Part shown: piece by piece, positions 28,861-37,393 of the stretch | How the letters are laid out: the number at the start of each line of letters is the position of its first letter | Numbering within the stretch: the first letter of the stretch is position 1 | NCBI GenBank assembly: GCA_016124385.1 | Contig: WGNU01000006.1 | Coordinates: forward strand, 186,001-250,000 | Direction: 5' to 3' | From: Alphaproteobacteria bacterium | GTDB lineage: Bacteria; Pseudomonadota; Alphaproteobacteria; Micropepsales; Micropepsaceae | DNA: 64,000 nt | Made by a program: the position numbers and the translations under genes | Notes under the pieces: model-generated | Told to the model about the DNA's origin: nothing | Databases searched by the model: none | Seen by the model: only the letters and a program-made list of their open reading frames with translations

Positions 28861-29264
28861 GGCGGCGACCCTCCCGCTTCCGGGAAGCGCTGCAGAGTGT
28901 CGGCGGTCTCGAACCAGGGGATGCGGCTCTGCGTCCAGATGTGATGCGTTGGCGGCACGGTTTCAGGATCGTCGAGGACGGCGGTGTTGATGCTGACGAT
29001 GCCTTCGGCCGCGTCGCGGAAAAAAAGATAGCTGCCGCAGATGGCACAGAACTCACGTTGTCCGTGTGCGGATGAATGATAGATTGCGGGTGCCGCGCGT
29101 GTGACGACCAGTCCAGACGGCGCAGCGACCACCCAGGCAACGACTGGCGCGCCGGACGTCCTCTGGCACATGCGGCAATGGCAATAGCCGCTGTCCGCGC
29201 GGTCGAGTGTCACGCGGAAGCGAACGGCACCGCAGAGGCACCCGCCGGAATGTTCTTCGCTCAT
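28857..29264 (-). CDS. GFA family (CENP-V/GFA) zinc protein, copy 2
   Basis: A 135-residue paralogue of the adjacent GFA protein, with cysteine motifs GGCLCGAVRFR (about 8-18), YCHCRMCQRTSGAPV and FCAICGSYLFF. Its ATG overlaps the xth stop by four bases, and its stop overlaps the next GFA gene by four, so the three are translationally coupled. Substrate unknown. Confidence 0.87.
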   Translation of the reverse strand: MSEEHSGGCLCGAVRFRVTLDRADSGYCHCRMCQRTSGAPVVAWVVAAPSGLVVTRAAPAIYHSSAHGQREFCAICGSYLFFRDAAEGIVSINTAVLDDPETVPPTHHIWTQSRIPWFETADTLQRFPEAGGSPP

Positions 29265-30040
29265 GCCGCCAGCTCGATCCAGGCCGGAACGTGATCGGAC
29301 GGCTTCTCCCAGCCGCGGGTCTCGGTGTCGATGCCGGCCGCCGTCAGTCGGTCCGCAGCCTGCGGCGAGAGCAGGAAATGGTCGATACGCAAACCGTTTC
29401 GCTTCGGCCAGGCGCCTGCCTGATAGTCGAAGAAGGTGTATTGGCGCGGCTCTGCGTTGCAGGCGCGGAAAGCTTCCGTCAGCCCAAGCGCCGTCAATCC
29501 GCCGAAGGCGAGGCGTGTCTCACGGCGAAACAGGGCATCGTCCTTCCAGCCTGCGGGATCATAGAGATCGCGCGCGGTCGGGATGACGTTGTAGTCGCCG
29601 GCGAGGATAAACGGCTCCTCAAGTGCGAGGCGATCCTTGGCATGGGCGACCAGCGCCTCAATCCACCGAAGCTTGTAATCGTATTTGGGGCCAGGCGCCG
29701 GATTACCGTTGGGAAGATAGAGGCAGCCGAAACGGATCGGGCCGCCCGTCGCCTCGATCACGGCCTCGAGATAGCGCGCCTGGTCGTCCTCGAAGCCAGG
29801 CAGGCCGCGAATGACGTCACGCGGCTCCGCGCGGGCAAGGATCGCTACGCCGTTGTAAGTCTTTTGGCCGAACGCCAGCGAAGCATAACCCGCCTGGGCC
29901 ATCGCGTCAGATGGGAATGCCTCGTCGAGGCATTTGATTTCCTGCAACGCGACGAGGTCGGGCGCGGCCTGTTTCAGCCAGGCCATGACCTGCGCCGCAT
30001 GCGCCTTGATCGAGTTCACGTTGAACGTGGCGATTTTCAT
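29261..30040 (-). CDS. xth: Exodeoxyribonuclease III (AP endonuclease)
   Basis: A 259-residue enzyme of the EEP nuclease fold that nicks DNA at abasic sites in base excision repair. Seen are the metal-binding start KIATFNVNSIKAH, E34 in LVALQEIK, the block LAGDYNVIPT, and the C-terminal RIDHFLLS with catalytic SDHVP. The length is normal. The gene lies 10 bases after the membrane-protein gene upstream and overlaps the downstream GFA gene. The order erpA, (membrane protein), xth divergent to dgt is common in Rhizobiales. Confidence 0.95.
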   Translation of the reverse strand: MKIATFNVNSIKAHAAQVMAWLKQAAPDLVALQEIKCLDEAFPSDAMAQAGYASLAFGQKTYNGVAILARAEPRDVIRGLPGFEDDQARYLEAVIEATGGPIRFGCLYLPNGNPAPGPKYDYKLRWIEALVAHAKDRLALEEPFILAGDYNVIPTARDLYDPAGWKDDALFRRETRLAFGGLTALGLTEAFRACNAEPRQYTFFDYQAGAWPKRNGLRIDHFLLSPQAADRLTAAGIDTETRGWEKPSDHVPAWIELAA

Positions 30041-30050
30041 CGCCGGAAGT

Positions 30051-30476
30051 TTAGGTCACATAGCCCAGATCGCGAAAGAGCCTCGCCGCGCGATCACGCC
30101 GAAGATAAAGGATTGCAAGGCTCGCGACGAACACGCCGCAGGCGAGGAAAAAAAGCTCGCCGCCATCGCCCTGCACCTCAATCCCCAGGGGCGAGACGAG
30201 GTGGAAGAAGATCGCGCCCGAGATGATCACGAGCGCGCCAAAGGCGCCGAGCACTTGTGTCACTGGAATGAACAGCAACGCCGAGCAGAGAAGCTCCGAC
30301 GCGCCGATGAAATTGCGCATGAACGGCTCGAAGAAATCCAGCCCCAGCCAATTCTCGATCGTCTGAAAGATGTAGACGCTCTCGTCCGCCGCGCTGAATT
30401 TAAAGAACAGCGACTGGACGAAGACGAAGGCGATATAGACCGACAGAACCCACGGAAGGGCAGTGCGGACGGCCAT
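30051..30476 (-). CDS. Small membrane protein, DoxX-like
   Basis: A 141-residue protein with four predicted membrane segments (about 8-25, 55-75, 80-100 and 105-122). The layout resembles DoxX-like membrane proteins, though no diagnostic motif can be stated. It lies between erpA and xth on the same strand and is probably co-transcribed with them. The 115 bases before it (30477-30591) hold no other visible gene or clear terminator. Confidence 0.65.
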   Translation of the reverse strand: MAVRTALPWVLSVYIAFVFVQSLFFKFSAADESVYIFQTIENWLGLDFFEPFMRNFIGASELLCSALLFIPVTQVLGAFGALVIISGAIFFHLVSPLGIEVQGDGGELFFLACGVFVASLAILYLRRDRAARLFRDLGYVT

Positions 30477-30591
30477 TGCGATCTCTCCCCGATTGCGTCC
30501 CCCCGCGGGACGGGCAGGAGAGTGGCGAGGGTGCGGCGCCGTGTCACCTCACGAAGCCGCCCTTCTCCCTCACGAAACCGGGAGGGGACCG

Positions 30592-30936
30592 TCAGATCGA
30601 AAAGGACGTACCGCAGCCGCAGGAGGAGGTCGCGTTCGGGTTCTTGATCTGGAACGAGGCGCCGATCAGTTCGTCCACCCAATCGATTTCGGCGCCGCGC
30701 AACATGTCGAGCGACACCGAATCGATGAGAACGGTCACGCCGTCCCGCTCCAGGACGAGGTCATCCTCGGTCGGCGTATCGTCGAAGGCGAAGCTATAGG
30801 AAAAGCCAGAGCAGCCGCCGCCGTTCACGGCCACGCGGAGCTTCAGGCCGGGCTCTTCCTTCGCGAGGATCTTCGCCAGGTGCGCGGCCGCACGCGCGGT
30901 AATGCGAACCGGGGCCTCTTGCGCTAGAGCGTCCAT
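30592..30936 (-). CDS. erpA: Iron-sulfur cluster insertion protein ErpA
   Basis: A 114-residue A-type carrier that delivers iron-sulfur clusters. The three conserved cysteines are in GGGCSGFSY (about residue 40) and the C-terminal [14 protein letters not shown] 30936 is 6 bases behind AAGGA; the ATG at 30942 is too close to that site. The gene is divergent from dgt with about 100 bases between. It may serve IspG/IspH or other cluster enzymes, which cannot be told from sequence. Confidence 0.92.
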   Translation of the reverse strand: MDALAQEAPVRITARAAAHLAKILAKEEPGLKLRVAVNGGGCSGFSYSFAFDDTPTEDDLVLERDGVTVLIDSVSLDMLRGAEIDWVDELIGASFQIKNPNATSSCGCGTSFSI

Positions 30937-31039
30937 TCCCATTCCTTCAGCGGCGCCGTGCCGATTGCGTCCAATATACTGCGACTGCGATTCTTACTCA
31001 TGTAGGGCGTTTCGCGCCAATCGCAACAGGAGGCTTCCC

Positions 31040-32227
31040 ATGGCACGCCCGCAAGCCCAATGGCCTGGCGCCGAAGGCGGACTTTCTCCGTTCGCCGCCA
31101 ATCCCGCCGCCAGCCGGGGGCGTCTGCACGATGAGCCGGAAAGCCCCACACGGACGGCCTTCCAGCGCGACCGTGACCGCATCATTCACTGCAATGCTTT
31201 CCGCCGTCTGAAACACAAGACGCAGGTCTTCGTCTATCACGAGGGCGATTACTACCGGACACGGTTAACGCATTCGCTGGAAGTGTCGCAGATCGCCCGC
31301 TCGATCGGGCGCGTGCTGGGGCTCGACGAGGATCTCTGCGAGGCGCTGGCCCTCGCGCACGATCTCGGCCATCCGCCCTTTGGCCACGCCGGCGAGGACG
31401 CCCTCAACGAATGCCTCGCGGCCACGGGCGGGTTCGATCACAACGCGCAGACGCTGAAGATCGTCACGGCGCTCGAGCATCGCTACGCGGCGTTCGACGG
31501 GCTCAACCTCACCTGGGAAACGCTCGAGGGCCTCGTCAAGCACAACGGCCCGCTGCCGCCCGCGCTTCCCGCGCCAATCGCCGCGTTCAACGCGCGCTTC
31601 GATCTGGCACTCGCGCAATGGCCGAGCCTTGAGGCGCAAGTGGCGGCCATCTCGGACGATATCGCCTACAACAATCACGACATCGACGACGGCCTGCGCG
31701 CGCAACTTTTCACGGTGGACATGCTGATCGCGCTACCCTTCGTCGGGCCGATCTTTCGCGACGTGATGGACAGCCATCCGGGCCTTGAGCGGGGGCGGCT
31801 CATCAATGAATGCGTGCGGCGAATCATGACCGCGATGATCCACGACGTGATCGCCGAAACGACGCGCCGCCTTGCGCAAGCGGGCGTTTCCTCCATCGCC
31901 GACATTCGCGCGCATGGCGGCCAGCTCGCCGGCTTCTCAGCTGAGATGGCGGCTCATGATGCTGCCCTGAAGGCGTTTCTTTTCAAGCACATGTACCGGA
32001 ATTTTCGTGTGAACCGGACGGTCTCGAAAGCCAAACGCCTGGTGCGCGATTTGTTCGCCGTCTTCGTCAACGAGCCGGCCTTACTTCCGCCCGAATGGGC
32101 GGCAGGATGCGGCGCGCCGGATAGTCCCGATACGGCCCATCGCGTCGGCGATTTCATTGCCGGAATGACGGACCGTTTCGCCATCGAAGAGCACCGGCGA
32201 CTTTTTGCACTCGAAACGCGATCCTAG
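31040..32227 (+). CDS. dgt: Deoxyguanosinetriphosphate triphosphohydrolase-like protein
   Basis: A 395-residue HD-domain enzyme that splits triphosphate off dNTPs. The metal ligands are in THSLEV (about residue 76) and [17 protein letters not shown] (about 116-132), with [16 protein letters not shown] further on. ATG 31040 has a perfect AGGAGG at 6 bases, so the longer frame from 30902 is rejected. In most Alphaproteobacteria argS follows directly; here the SPOR gene follows 94 bases later and argS is missing from the place. Confidence 0.92.
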   Translation: MARPQAQWPGAEGGLSPFAANPAASRGRLHDEPESPTRTAFQRDRDRIIHCNAFRRLKHKTQVFVYHEGDYYRTRLTHSLEVSQIARSIGRVLGLDEDLCEALALAHDLGHPPFGHAGEDALNECLAATGGFDHNAQTLKIVTALEHRYAAFDGLNLTWETLEGLVKHNGPLPPALPAPIAAFNARFDLALAQWPSLEAQVAAISDDIAYNNHDIDDGLRAQLFTVDMLIALPFVGPIFRDVMDSHPGLERGRLINECVRRIMTAMIHDVIAETTRRLAQAGVSSIADIRAHGGQLAGFSAEMAAHDAALKAFLFKHMYRNFRVNRTVSKAKRLVRDLFAVFVNEPALLPPEWAAGCGAPDSPDTAHRVGDFIAGMTDRFAIEEHRRLFALETRS

Positions 32228-32270
32228 CCTGTGCTAACCCGATGATCTGCTCCATTCTGATGAGTACACT

Positions 32271-32309
32271 GGGGGCTGGTATCGATTCGAGGCTCCAGCT
32301 CCTGCCCCC
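32271..32309 (+). other. Possible leader hairpin ahead of the SPOR gene
   Basis: GGGGGCTGG (32271-32279) can pair with CCAGC (32295-32299) and CCCC (32306-32309) with a bulge between. It ends 1-2 bases before the ribosome site GGAGG of the SPOR gene, so it could affect translation. It has no T run and is not a clear terminator. Confidence 0.3.
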
Positions 32310-32321
32310 TTGGAGGACTTG

Positions 32322-33224
32322 ATGACGAATCTCGACCGCGGCGCGTATGACCCCGCCTATGACGACGATCCCGACACGTTCGATGTCGTCGATGACGATG
32401 AAGACGAAGGTCGCGGTCGTAGTCCGGTCATTCTGATTCTCGCGCTCGTTGTTCTGCTCGGCTTCGCGGCCGTGGTCTGGATGGCGTATGACCAGGGCCT
32501 GCGGCAAGCGAGCCGAAGCGAGACGCCTGTGCTCGCGGCCGAAGAAGGCCCGATCCGCGAGACGCCGGACGATCCAGGCGGGGCAGCGATCCCTCATACC
32601 GACAGCAAGATCTATGACCGCGTCGATGCGAGCCCGACCGGCGCGGAAGATGGCGAGGTACTCATTTCGCCCGCGGAAGTTCCGCAACCGATGCCGGAAG
32701 AGGCGGCACCGCCCGCTGGCACCGCACCGCTACCGGAGACCGCGATGGTGACACCACCGCCGGCCGAGGTCGCGCCGCCAGAGCCGACGCCTGCCGCGCC
32801 GGCGCCCATGGCGAGCGCCCCTGTGCCGACGCCGCGTCCGACTCCGGCCGCTCCGACGCCGGCGCCGGCCGCCGAGGTTGCCGCTGCACCGGCCCCTGCC
32901 GTGACGCCGACGCCCGCGCCAACACCCGCTCCGGCCCCAACCCCTGCGGCGGTTGCGCCAGCGGCGCCGGCTGGCGGTGGCTACTCCGTCCAGGTCGGCT
33001 CCTATCCGGAAGACGCGCTGGCGAACGAGGCCTGGAAGCGGATTCAGGGTTCGTATGGCGATATCCTTGGCTCGCTGACGGCCCGCGCGGCGCGCGCGGA
33101 TCTCGGAAGCAAGGGCGTCTGGTACCGCCTCCAGGTCGGCTCGTTCGCCGATCGCGACGCAGCCGCCGCACTCTGCACCCAACTCAAGGCACGTGGGCAA
33201 GATTGCCTCGTCGCCAAGCTCTAG
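32322..33224 (+). CDS. SPOR-domain membrane protein
   Basis: A 300-residue inner-membrane protein. An acidic cytoplasmic start (about 1-32) is followed by one transmembrane helix (about 35-55), a long linker rich in Ala and Pro (about 120-220), and a C-terminal SPOR domain (about 223-300: YSVQVGSYPEDALANEAWKR to LKARGQDCLVAKL). SPOR domains bind denuded peptidoglycan at the division site. ATG 32322 follows GGAGG. The place between dgt and nagZ is conserved. Low-complexity codons in the linker make its reading frame look repetitive, but this is ordinary. Confidence 0.9.
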   Translation: MTNLDRGAYDPAYDDDPDTFDVVDDDEDEGRGRSPVILILALVVLLGFAAVVWMAYDQGLRQASRSETPVLAAEEGPIRETPDDPGGAAIPHTDSKIYDRVDASPTGAEDGEVLISPAEVPQPMPEEAAPPAGTAPLPETAMVTPPPAEVAPPEPTPAAPAPMASAPVPTPRPTPAAPTPAPAAEVAAAPAPAVTPTPAPTPAPAPTPAAVAPAAPAGGGYSVQVGSYPEDALANEAWKRIQGSYGDILGSLTARAARADLGSKGVWYRLQVGSFADRDAAAALCTQLKARGQDCLVAKL

Positions 33225-33295
33225 CCGGATTGCCTGCGGTCGGCGCCTCTTCTGGGGTGCGACCGCGGACGGCGGGACCTTCCCATGAGGCGCAC

Positions 33296-34321
33296 GTGAC
33301 CGCGAAGGCCGTCATCTATGGGCTGCGGGGACCGGCGCTGACAGCGGAGGAGACCGCCTTCTTCCGCTCGGTCCGGCCTTGGGGCTTCATCCTCTTTGCA
33401 CGGAATATCGAGTCGCCCGAGCAAGTCCGTGCGCTGACCGATTCGCTTCGGGCGCTGACGGGACGCGACACGCTTCCGATCCTGATCGATCAGGAAGGCG
33501 GCCGTGTCGCGCGGCTGCGTCCACCGCAATGGCGCCTGCCTCCGCCGGCCGCCTCGTTCGCCGCGCTCTTTGCCCAAGCACGCGATCTTGGCCTCGAGGC
33601 GGCCTATCTGAACAGCCGGCTGATTGCCCATGACTTACTCAGTCTTGGGATCAACGTCGATTGCCTGCCGGTGCTTGACGTGCCGCAGCCGGGAAGCCAC
33701 GACATCATCGGTGATCGCGCCTATGGCACAGAGCCGAAGGACATCGTCGCGCTTGGCCGGGTTGCGGCCGAAGGACTTCTCGAAGGCGGCGTGCTGCCGA
33801 TCCTCAAGCATATTCCGGGGCATGGTCGCGCGCGCGCGGATAGCCATGAGAGTCTGCCGACGGTCGATGCGAGTCTCGAGGAGCTGACGCGCATCGATTT
33901 CACGCCATTCCGCAGCCTCAATCATTTCCCGCTCGCGATGACGGCGCACATCGTCTACGCAGCGATCGATCCGGACCGGCCGGCGACTCTCTCCGGCCAT
34001 GTCGTGCGCGGCATCATTCGCGGCACGATCGGCTTTCAAGGCGCGCTGATGACCGATGATCTCTCGATGAAAGCGCTCAGCGGAACGATGGGCGAGCGGA
34101 CCCGCGCCTCCTACGCAGCAGGCTGCGATCTCGTTCTTCACTGCAATGGCGATCTCGCCGAGATGGAAGCGATCGCGACCGAAGCGCGCACGCTCAGCGG
34201 ACCGGCGCTCGCGCGCACGAATGCGGCGCTCTCCCAAATCAAGCCGCTGGGGGCGCCGTTCGATGCCGCCCAAGGCGTGGCGCGCCTGACGTCCCTTCTC
34301 AACCAATCGATGGTCGCATGA
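33296..34321 (+). CDS. nagZ: Beta-N-acetylhexosaminidase NagZ
   Basis: A 341-residue glycoside hydrolase family 3 enzyme that trims N-acetylglucosamine from recycled cell-wall muropeptides in the cytoplasm. The diagnostic loop is KHIPGHGRARADSHESLP (about 181-198), with H and D of the catalytic dyad; the usual phenylalanine of KHFPGHG is Ile. GTG 33296 sits 5 bases after GAGG, and longer frames overlap the SPOR gene. The stop overlaps the scpA start as ATGA. Confidence 0.93.
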   Translation: MTAKAVIYGLRGPALTAEETAFFRSVRPWGFILFARNIESPEQVRALTDSLRALTGRDTLPILIDQEGGRVARLRPPQWRLPPPAASFAALFAQARDLGLEAAYLNSRLIAHDLLSLGINVDCLPVLDVPQPGSHDIIGDRAYGTEPKDIVALGRVAAEGLLEGGVLPILKHIPGHGRARADSHESLPTVDASLEELTRIDFTPFRSLNHFPLAMTAHIVYAAIDPDRPATLSGHVVRGIIRGTIGFQGALMTDDLSMKALSGTMGERTRASYAAGCDLVLHCNGDLAEMEAIATEARTLSGPALARTNAALSQIKPLGAPFDAAQGVARLTSLLNQSMVA

Positions 34322-35127
34322 ACGAGGGACAGGATTTCACCGATCAGGGACCGGTCGCGATGGTCGCGCGCGGCGGCGAGGGCGCACTGGTGCTTGACCT
34401 CGACGGCTTTGAGGGACCGCTCGATCTCCTCTTGACGCTTGCGCGGGCGCAGAAGGTCGATCTTCGCAAGCTCTCGATCCTCGCGCTCGCCGACCAGTAT
34501 CTCGCCTTCATCGCCGACGCGCGCCGGCTCGAATTGGAACTGGCGGCCGACTATCTCGTGATGGCGGCCTGGCTTGCTTACCTCAAGTCGCGATTGCTTC
34601 TTCCCGAGCCGCCGGCGGAACCGGGGCCATCCGGTGAGGAGCTCGCGCAACGTCTCGCCTTTCAGCTGCAACGCCTTGAAGCCATTCGCGATGTGACGGG
34701 CCGGCTGTTCGCGCGCGACCGGCTGGACCGCGACGTCTTCGCGCGCGGCGCGCCGGAGGGCATTCGTCTCGTGCGGACGCCGGAGTATTCCGACACGCTC
34801 TATGATCTGCTTCGCGCCTATGCGGACCACCGCAAGCGCGGCCTCAAGCCGACGACACTCCACATTCAGCGCCTGCCAGTGCTCGCCATCGAGGAGGCGC
34901 GCAGCCGCCTTGAGGGGATGCTCGGCGTTCTCATCGATTGGCGTACACTCGATCAGTTCCTGCCTGATTCATTCCGGATCGGGCGCAGCCGGCGGTCCGG
35001 CCTCGCGAGCACGTTTTCCGCGACCCTTGAGATGGTTCGCGACGGGCAGCTCGATGTTCAACAGGGTGAGGCCTTTGGACCGATCTATGTGCGGCGACGG
35101 CCGCAGAGCGAGGAGACGCACGCGTGA
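34318..35127 (+). CDS. scpA: Segregation and condensation protein ScpA
   Basis: A 269-residue kleisin that joins the two SMC heads of condensin. The N-terminal SMC-binding part shows DLDGFEGPLDLLLTLARAQKVDLRKLSIL (about 28-56), and the C-terminal winged-helix region shows EMVRDGQLDVQQGEAFGPIYV. Translation is coupled to nagZ upstream and scpB downstream by four-base overlaps (ATGA, GTGA). Works with ScpB and a distant smc gene. Confidence 0.94.
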   Translation: MNEGQDFTDQGPVAMVARGGEGALVLDLDGFEGPLDLLLTLARAQKVDLRKLSILALADQYLAFIADARRLELELAADYLVMAAWLAYLKSRLLLPEPPAEPGPSGEELAQRLAFQLQRLEAIRDVTGRLFARDRLDRDVFARGAPEGIRLVRTPEYSDTLYDLLRAYADHRKRGLKPTTLHIQRLPVLAIEEARSRLEGMLGVLIDWRTLDQFLPDSFRIGRSRRSGLASTFSATLEMVRDGQLDVQQGEAFGPIYVRRRPQSEETHA

Positions 35128-35867
35128 GTGAAGGGCGGGCCCATGCGACGGCCGAAGCGGTGAGCGACAGCGACGACCCGGCAGAGCCGGCGGAGCCAAT
35201 AGAGGCTGCTTCTGTCCCGGCGGCGGTCGCGACGCACCCGGAAACCGCGCAGCATCGGCGGATCCTTGAGGCGCTGTTGTTCGCGGCCGCCGAGCCGCTG
35301 GACGAGGCGACGCTCAAGGAGCGTCTGCCGCAAGGCGTCGACGTCGCGGCGCTGATCGGGCATCTGCAGGCCCTCTACGCAGAGCGGGGGGTCAATCTCG
35401 TCAGCATCGCAGGAAAATGGACGTTCCGGACGGCGGCCGACCTCGCCTTCCTGTTGCGCAAGGAAGCGGTTGAACAGAAGCGTCTGTCGCGCGCGGCAAT
35501 GGAGACGCTCGCGATCATCGCCTACCACCAACCCGTCACGCGCGCCGAGATCGAGGACATTCGCGGTGTCTCGCTGAGCAAGGGCTCGCTCGACATTCTG
35601 CTCGAAATCGGTTGGGCGAAGCCGCGCGGCCGGCGCAAGACGCCGGGGCGGCCGCTGACCTTCGGGACGACCGAGGCGTTCGCCAGCCATTTCGGCCTGG
35701 CTTCGCTCGCGGATCTGCCGGGGCTCGATGATCTGAAGGCGGCGGGCCTCCTTGAGAGCGCCATGCCTGCCGATTTCCGGGTTCCCTCGCCCCAGCTCGA
35801 TCTCCAGGACGACGAAGAGCCGCTCGAGGAAGAGACGGGTGACTCGGGCCCGGACGGCGAGCCGTAA
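35124..35867 (+). CDS. scpB: Segregation and condensation protein ScpB
   Basis: A 247-residue condensin accessory protein with tandem winged helices. Typical stretches are ILEALLFAAAEPLDEATLKERL (about 48-69) and METLAIIAYHQPVTRAEIEDIRG (about 125-147). The N-terminal 45 residues and the C-terminal 30 are acidic and disordered. GTG 35124 overlaps the scpA stop. It completes nagZ-scpA-scpB, after which the usual tatA is displaced by an ABC ATPase gene. Confidence 0.94.
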   Translation: MSEGRAHATAEAVSDSDDPAEPAEPIEAASVPAAVATHPETAQHRRILEALLFAAAEPLDEATLKERLPQGVDVAALIGHLQALYAERGVNLVSIAGKWTFRTAADLAFLLRKEAVEQKRLSRAAMETLAIIAYHQPVTRAEIEDIRGVSLSKGSLDILLEIGWAKPRGRRKTPGRPLTFGTTEAFASHFGLASLADLPGLDDLKAAGLLESAMPADFRVPSPQLDLQDDEEPLEEETGDSGPDGEP

Positions 35868-35887
35868 AGCAATTCCGAGGCGCTCGC

Positions 35888-35918
35888 TTGCGCCCGAGGC
35901 CCTGGAGCGCTACCTAAT
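35888..35918 (+). promoter_or_regulatory. Possible promoter for the ABC ATPase gene
   Basis: TTGCGC (35888-35893), 17 bases, then TACCTAAT (35911-35918). Spacing is right for a housekeeping sigma factor. A predicted start of transcription would fall inside the dyad at 35920-35936, the usual place for a repressor. Confidence 0.35.
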
Positions 35919-35919
35919 T

Positions 35920-35936
35920 CTGCAAGTCATTTGCAG
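35920..35936. promoter_or_regulatory. Fur/Mur-family-like operator
   Basis: CTGCAAGTCATTTGCAG is an almost perfect dyad whose half-sites, TGCAAGT and TGCAAAT, resemble the TGCAAAT half-sites known for alphaproteobacterial Fur and Mur. It lies 8 bases ahead of the GTG of an iron-type ABC ATPase, over the predicted transcription start. Repression by iron or manganese is inferred. Confidence 0.5.
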
Positions 35937-35944
35937 GACCGCAC

Positions 35945-37078
35945 GTGTCGTTGGAGCTCTCCCGTCTCAGTCTCACTTCCGTGTCGAAGCGTTTCGGTGA
36001 TTTCACGGCGGTCGACGCCGTCTCGCTGAGCGTCGCGCCGGGGGAGGTCGTGTGTCTGCTCGGTCCGTCGGGTTGCGGCAAGTCGACGACGCTCCGCCTC
36101 GCAGCGGGGTTTGAGCGGTCCGATTCTGGCACGATCCTGGTCGATGACGCGGTCGTTGATTCCGGCCGGCGCTATGTTGCGCCGGAGCACCGGCGCGTCG
36201 GTCTCATGTTTCAGGATTTCGCACTCTTTCCGCACCTGAACGTGCTGGACAATATCGGGTTTGGGCTTCGCCGCGCGTCGAGCGCGGAAAGGCGGCGCAT
36301 CGCGGCGGGCGAGCTTGAGCGGGTCGGACTCTCGCATCTCGCAGAGGCCTATCCGCACGAACTCTCCGGCGGCGAGCAGCAACGCGTCGCGCTCGCGCGG
36401 GCGCTCGCGCCGCAGCCGCGCGTGCTTCTCATGGATGAGCCGTTCTCAGGGCTCGATGGGCGGCTACGCGAAACGGTGCGCGACGAGACGCTTGCGACGC
36501 TGAAAGCGCGCAACGCAGCGGTTCTCATCGTCACGCATGATCCAGAGGAAGCGATGCGGGTCGGCGATCGCCTCGCGCTGATGCGCAAGGGCCGTCTCGT
36601 CCAGATTGGCCGGCCCGATGATCTCTACGACCGCCCGGTCGATGCCGCTGCGGCCGCGTTTTTTTCATCGCTCAACGTGCTTCACGCGACGATCCGCGAC
36701 GGCCGCGCGGAGACGCCCTTCGGCGCTGTCCCCGCGCCCGCGATCGACCCTGGGCGGCGGGTCGAGATCATGTTGCGCCCGCAAGCGCTCACCCTGACAG
36801 CGCCCGATGGAGCGCGGCTCGTCGGCGACGTCATTCGGGCCCATGTGATCGGCGAGGAGAGCGCGGTGCGCGTCGCCGTCAACCGGCCCGATCTTTCAGA
36901 AGCAGGTGAGACCTTGGTCTTCGAGGCGCGCTCGCGGGCACGGGAGTTGCCCCGGCAAGGCGAGCGCGTCGGCATTTCAGCCGACCTACGGCGCGCGTTG
37001 ATATTTCCGTGCGAACGGCCAAAAACACACCAAAAAGTCATGAATTCGTCGAATGTTGCGCTAGGGGACACCGTCTGA
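35945..37078 (+). CDS. ABC transporter ATP-binding protein, iron(III)-type
   Basis: A 377-residue ATPase of the FbpC/PotA branch with an N-terminal ATPase domain and a C-terminal TOBE-type domain (about 250-350). Seen are Walker A GPSGCGKSTT (about 39-48), Q-loop MFQDFALFPHL, signature LSGGEQQR, Walker B LLMDEPFSGLD and switch VTHDPEEA. It has no permease or binding protein nearby. GTG 35945 follows GCAGGA. The gene interrupts the usual scpB-tatA junction and has a Fur-like operator just ahead, so iron uptake is the best guess; phosphonate or polyamine transport are alternatives. Confidence 0.85.
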   Translation: MSLELSRLSLTSVSKRFGDFTAVDAVSLSVAPGEVVCLLGPSGCGKSTTLRLAAGFERSDSGTILVDDAVVDSGRRYVAPEHRRVGLMFQDFALFPHLNVLDNIGFGLRRASSAERRRIAAGELERVGLSHLAEAYPHELSGGEQQRVALARALAPQPRVLLMDEPFSGLDGRLRETVRDETLATLKARNAAVLIVTHDPEEAMRVGDRLALMRKGRLVQIGRPDDLYDRPVDAAAAAFFSSLNVLHATIRDGRAETPFGAVPAPAIDPGRRVEIMLRPQALTLTAPDGARLVGDVIRAHVIGEESAVRVAVNRPDLSEAGETLVFEARSRARELPRQGERVGISADLRRALIFPCERPKTHQKVMNSSNVALGDTV

Positions 37079-37135
37079 CAGATTGCGGGGCTTCAAGCCC
37101 TGCTGCCGGGACACGCACTCTCTGGAGGTAACCTC

Positions 37136-37360
37136 ATGGGCGCACTCAGCATTTGGCACATTCTCGTCGTCGCCGTGCTCGTCGTTTTGCTGTTCGGTCG
37201 GGGCAAGATCTCCGAATTGATGGGCGATGTGGCCAAGGGCATCCGCAGCTTCCGCAAAGGTCTGAGCGATGAGGAGCCGGGCGAGCCGGCGCGCAAGTCG
37301 CTGCCTCAAGAGGCCACGCCGGCGGAAAAGCCGACCGCCAACGAGCGCACGAACGCCTAG
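37136..37360 (+). CDS. tatA: Twin-arginine translocase subunit TatA
   Basis: A 74-residue Tat pore-forming subunit with one N-terminal transmembrane helix (about 5-20), the hinge [16 protein letters not shown] and an amphipathic helix, then a polar tail. The length is normal. It is 57 bases after the ABC gene and 33 before tatB. TatA exports folded proteins with twin-arginine signals; PhoD in this window carries such a signal. Confidence 0.95.
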   Translation: MGALSIWHILVVAVLVVLLFGRGKISELMGDVAKGIRSFRKGLSDEEPGEPARKSLPQEATPAEKPTANERTNA

Positions 37361-37393
37361 AGGCGGGCATTCTCCGCGGGAGCGGAAAACAGC

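Noticed and set aside
30602..31040. Long open frames on the opposite strand of many genes, for example over valS, ilvD and secD.
   Set aside because: High GC makes stop-free shadow frames common; those frames lack family motifs, sensible starts and ribosome sites.
32680..32970. Repeated Pro-Ala and Thr-Pro codons suggesting a tandem DNA repeat.
   Set aside because: This is the low-complexity linker of the SPOR protein; the copies vary in codons and length, so no separate repeat element is supported.
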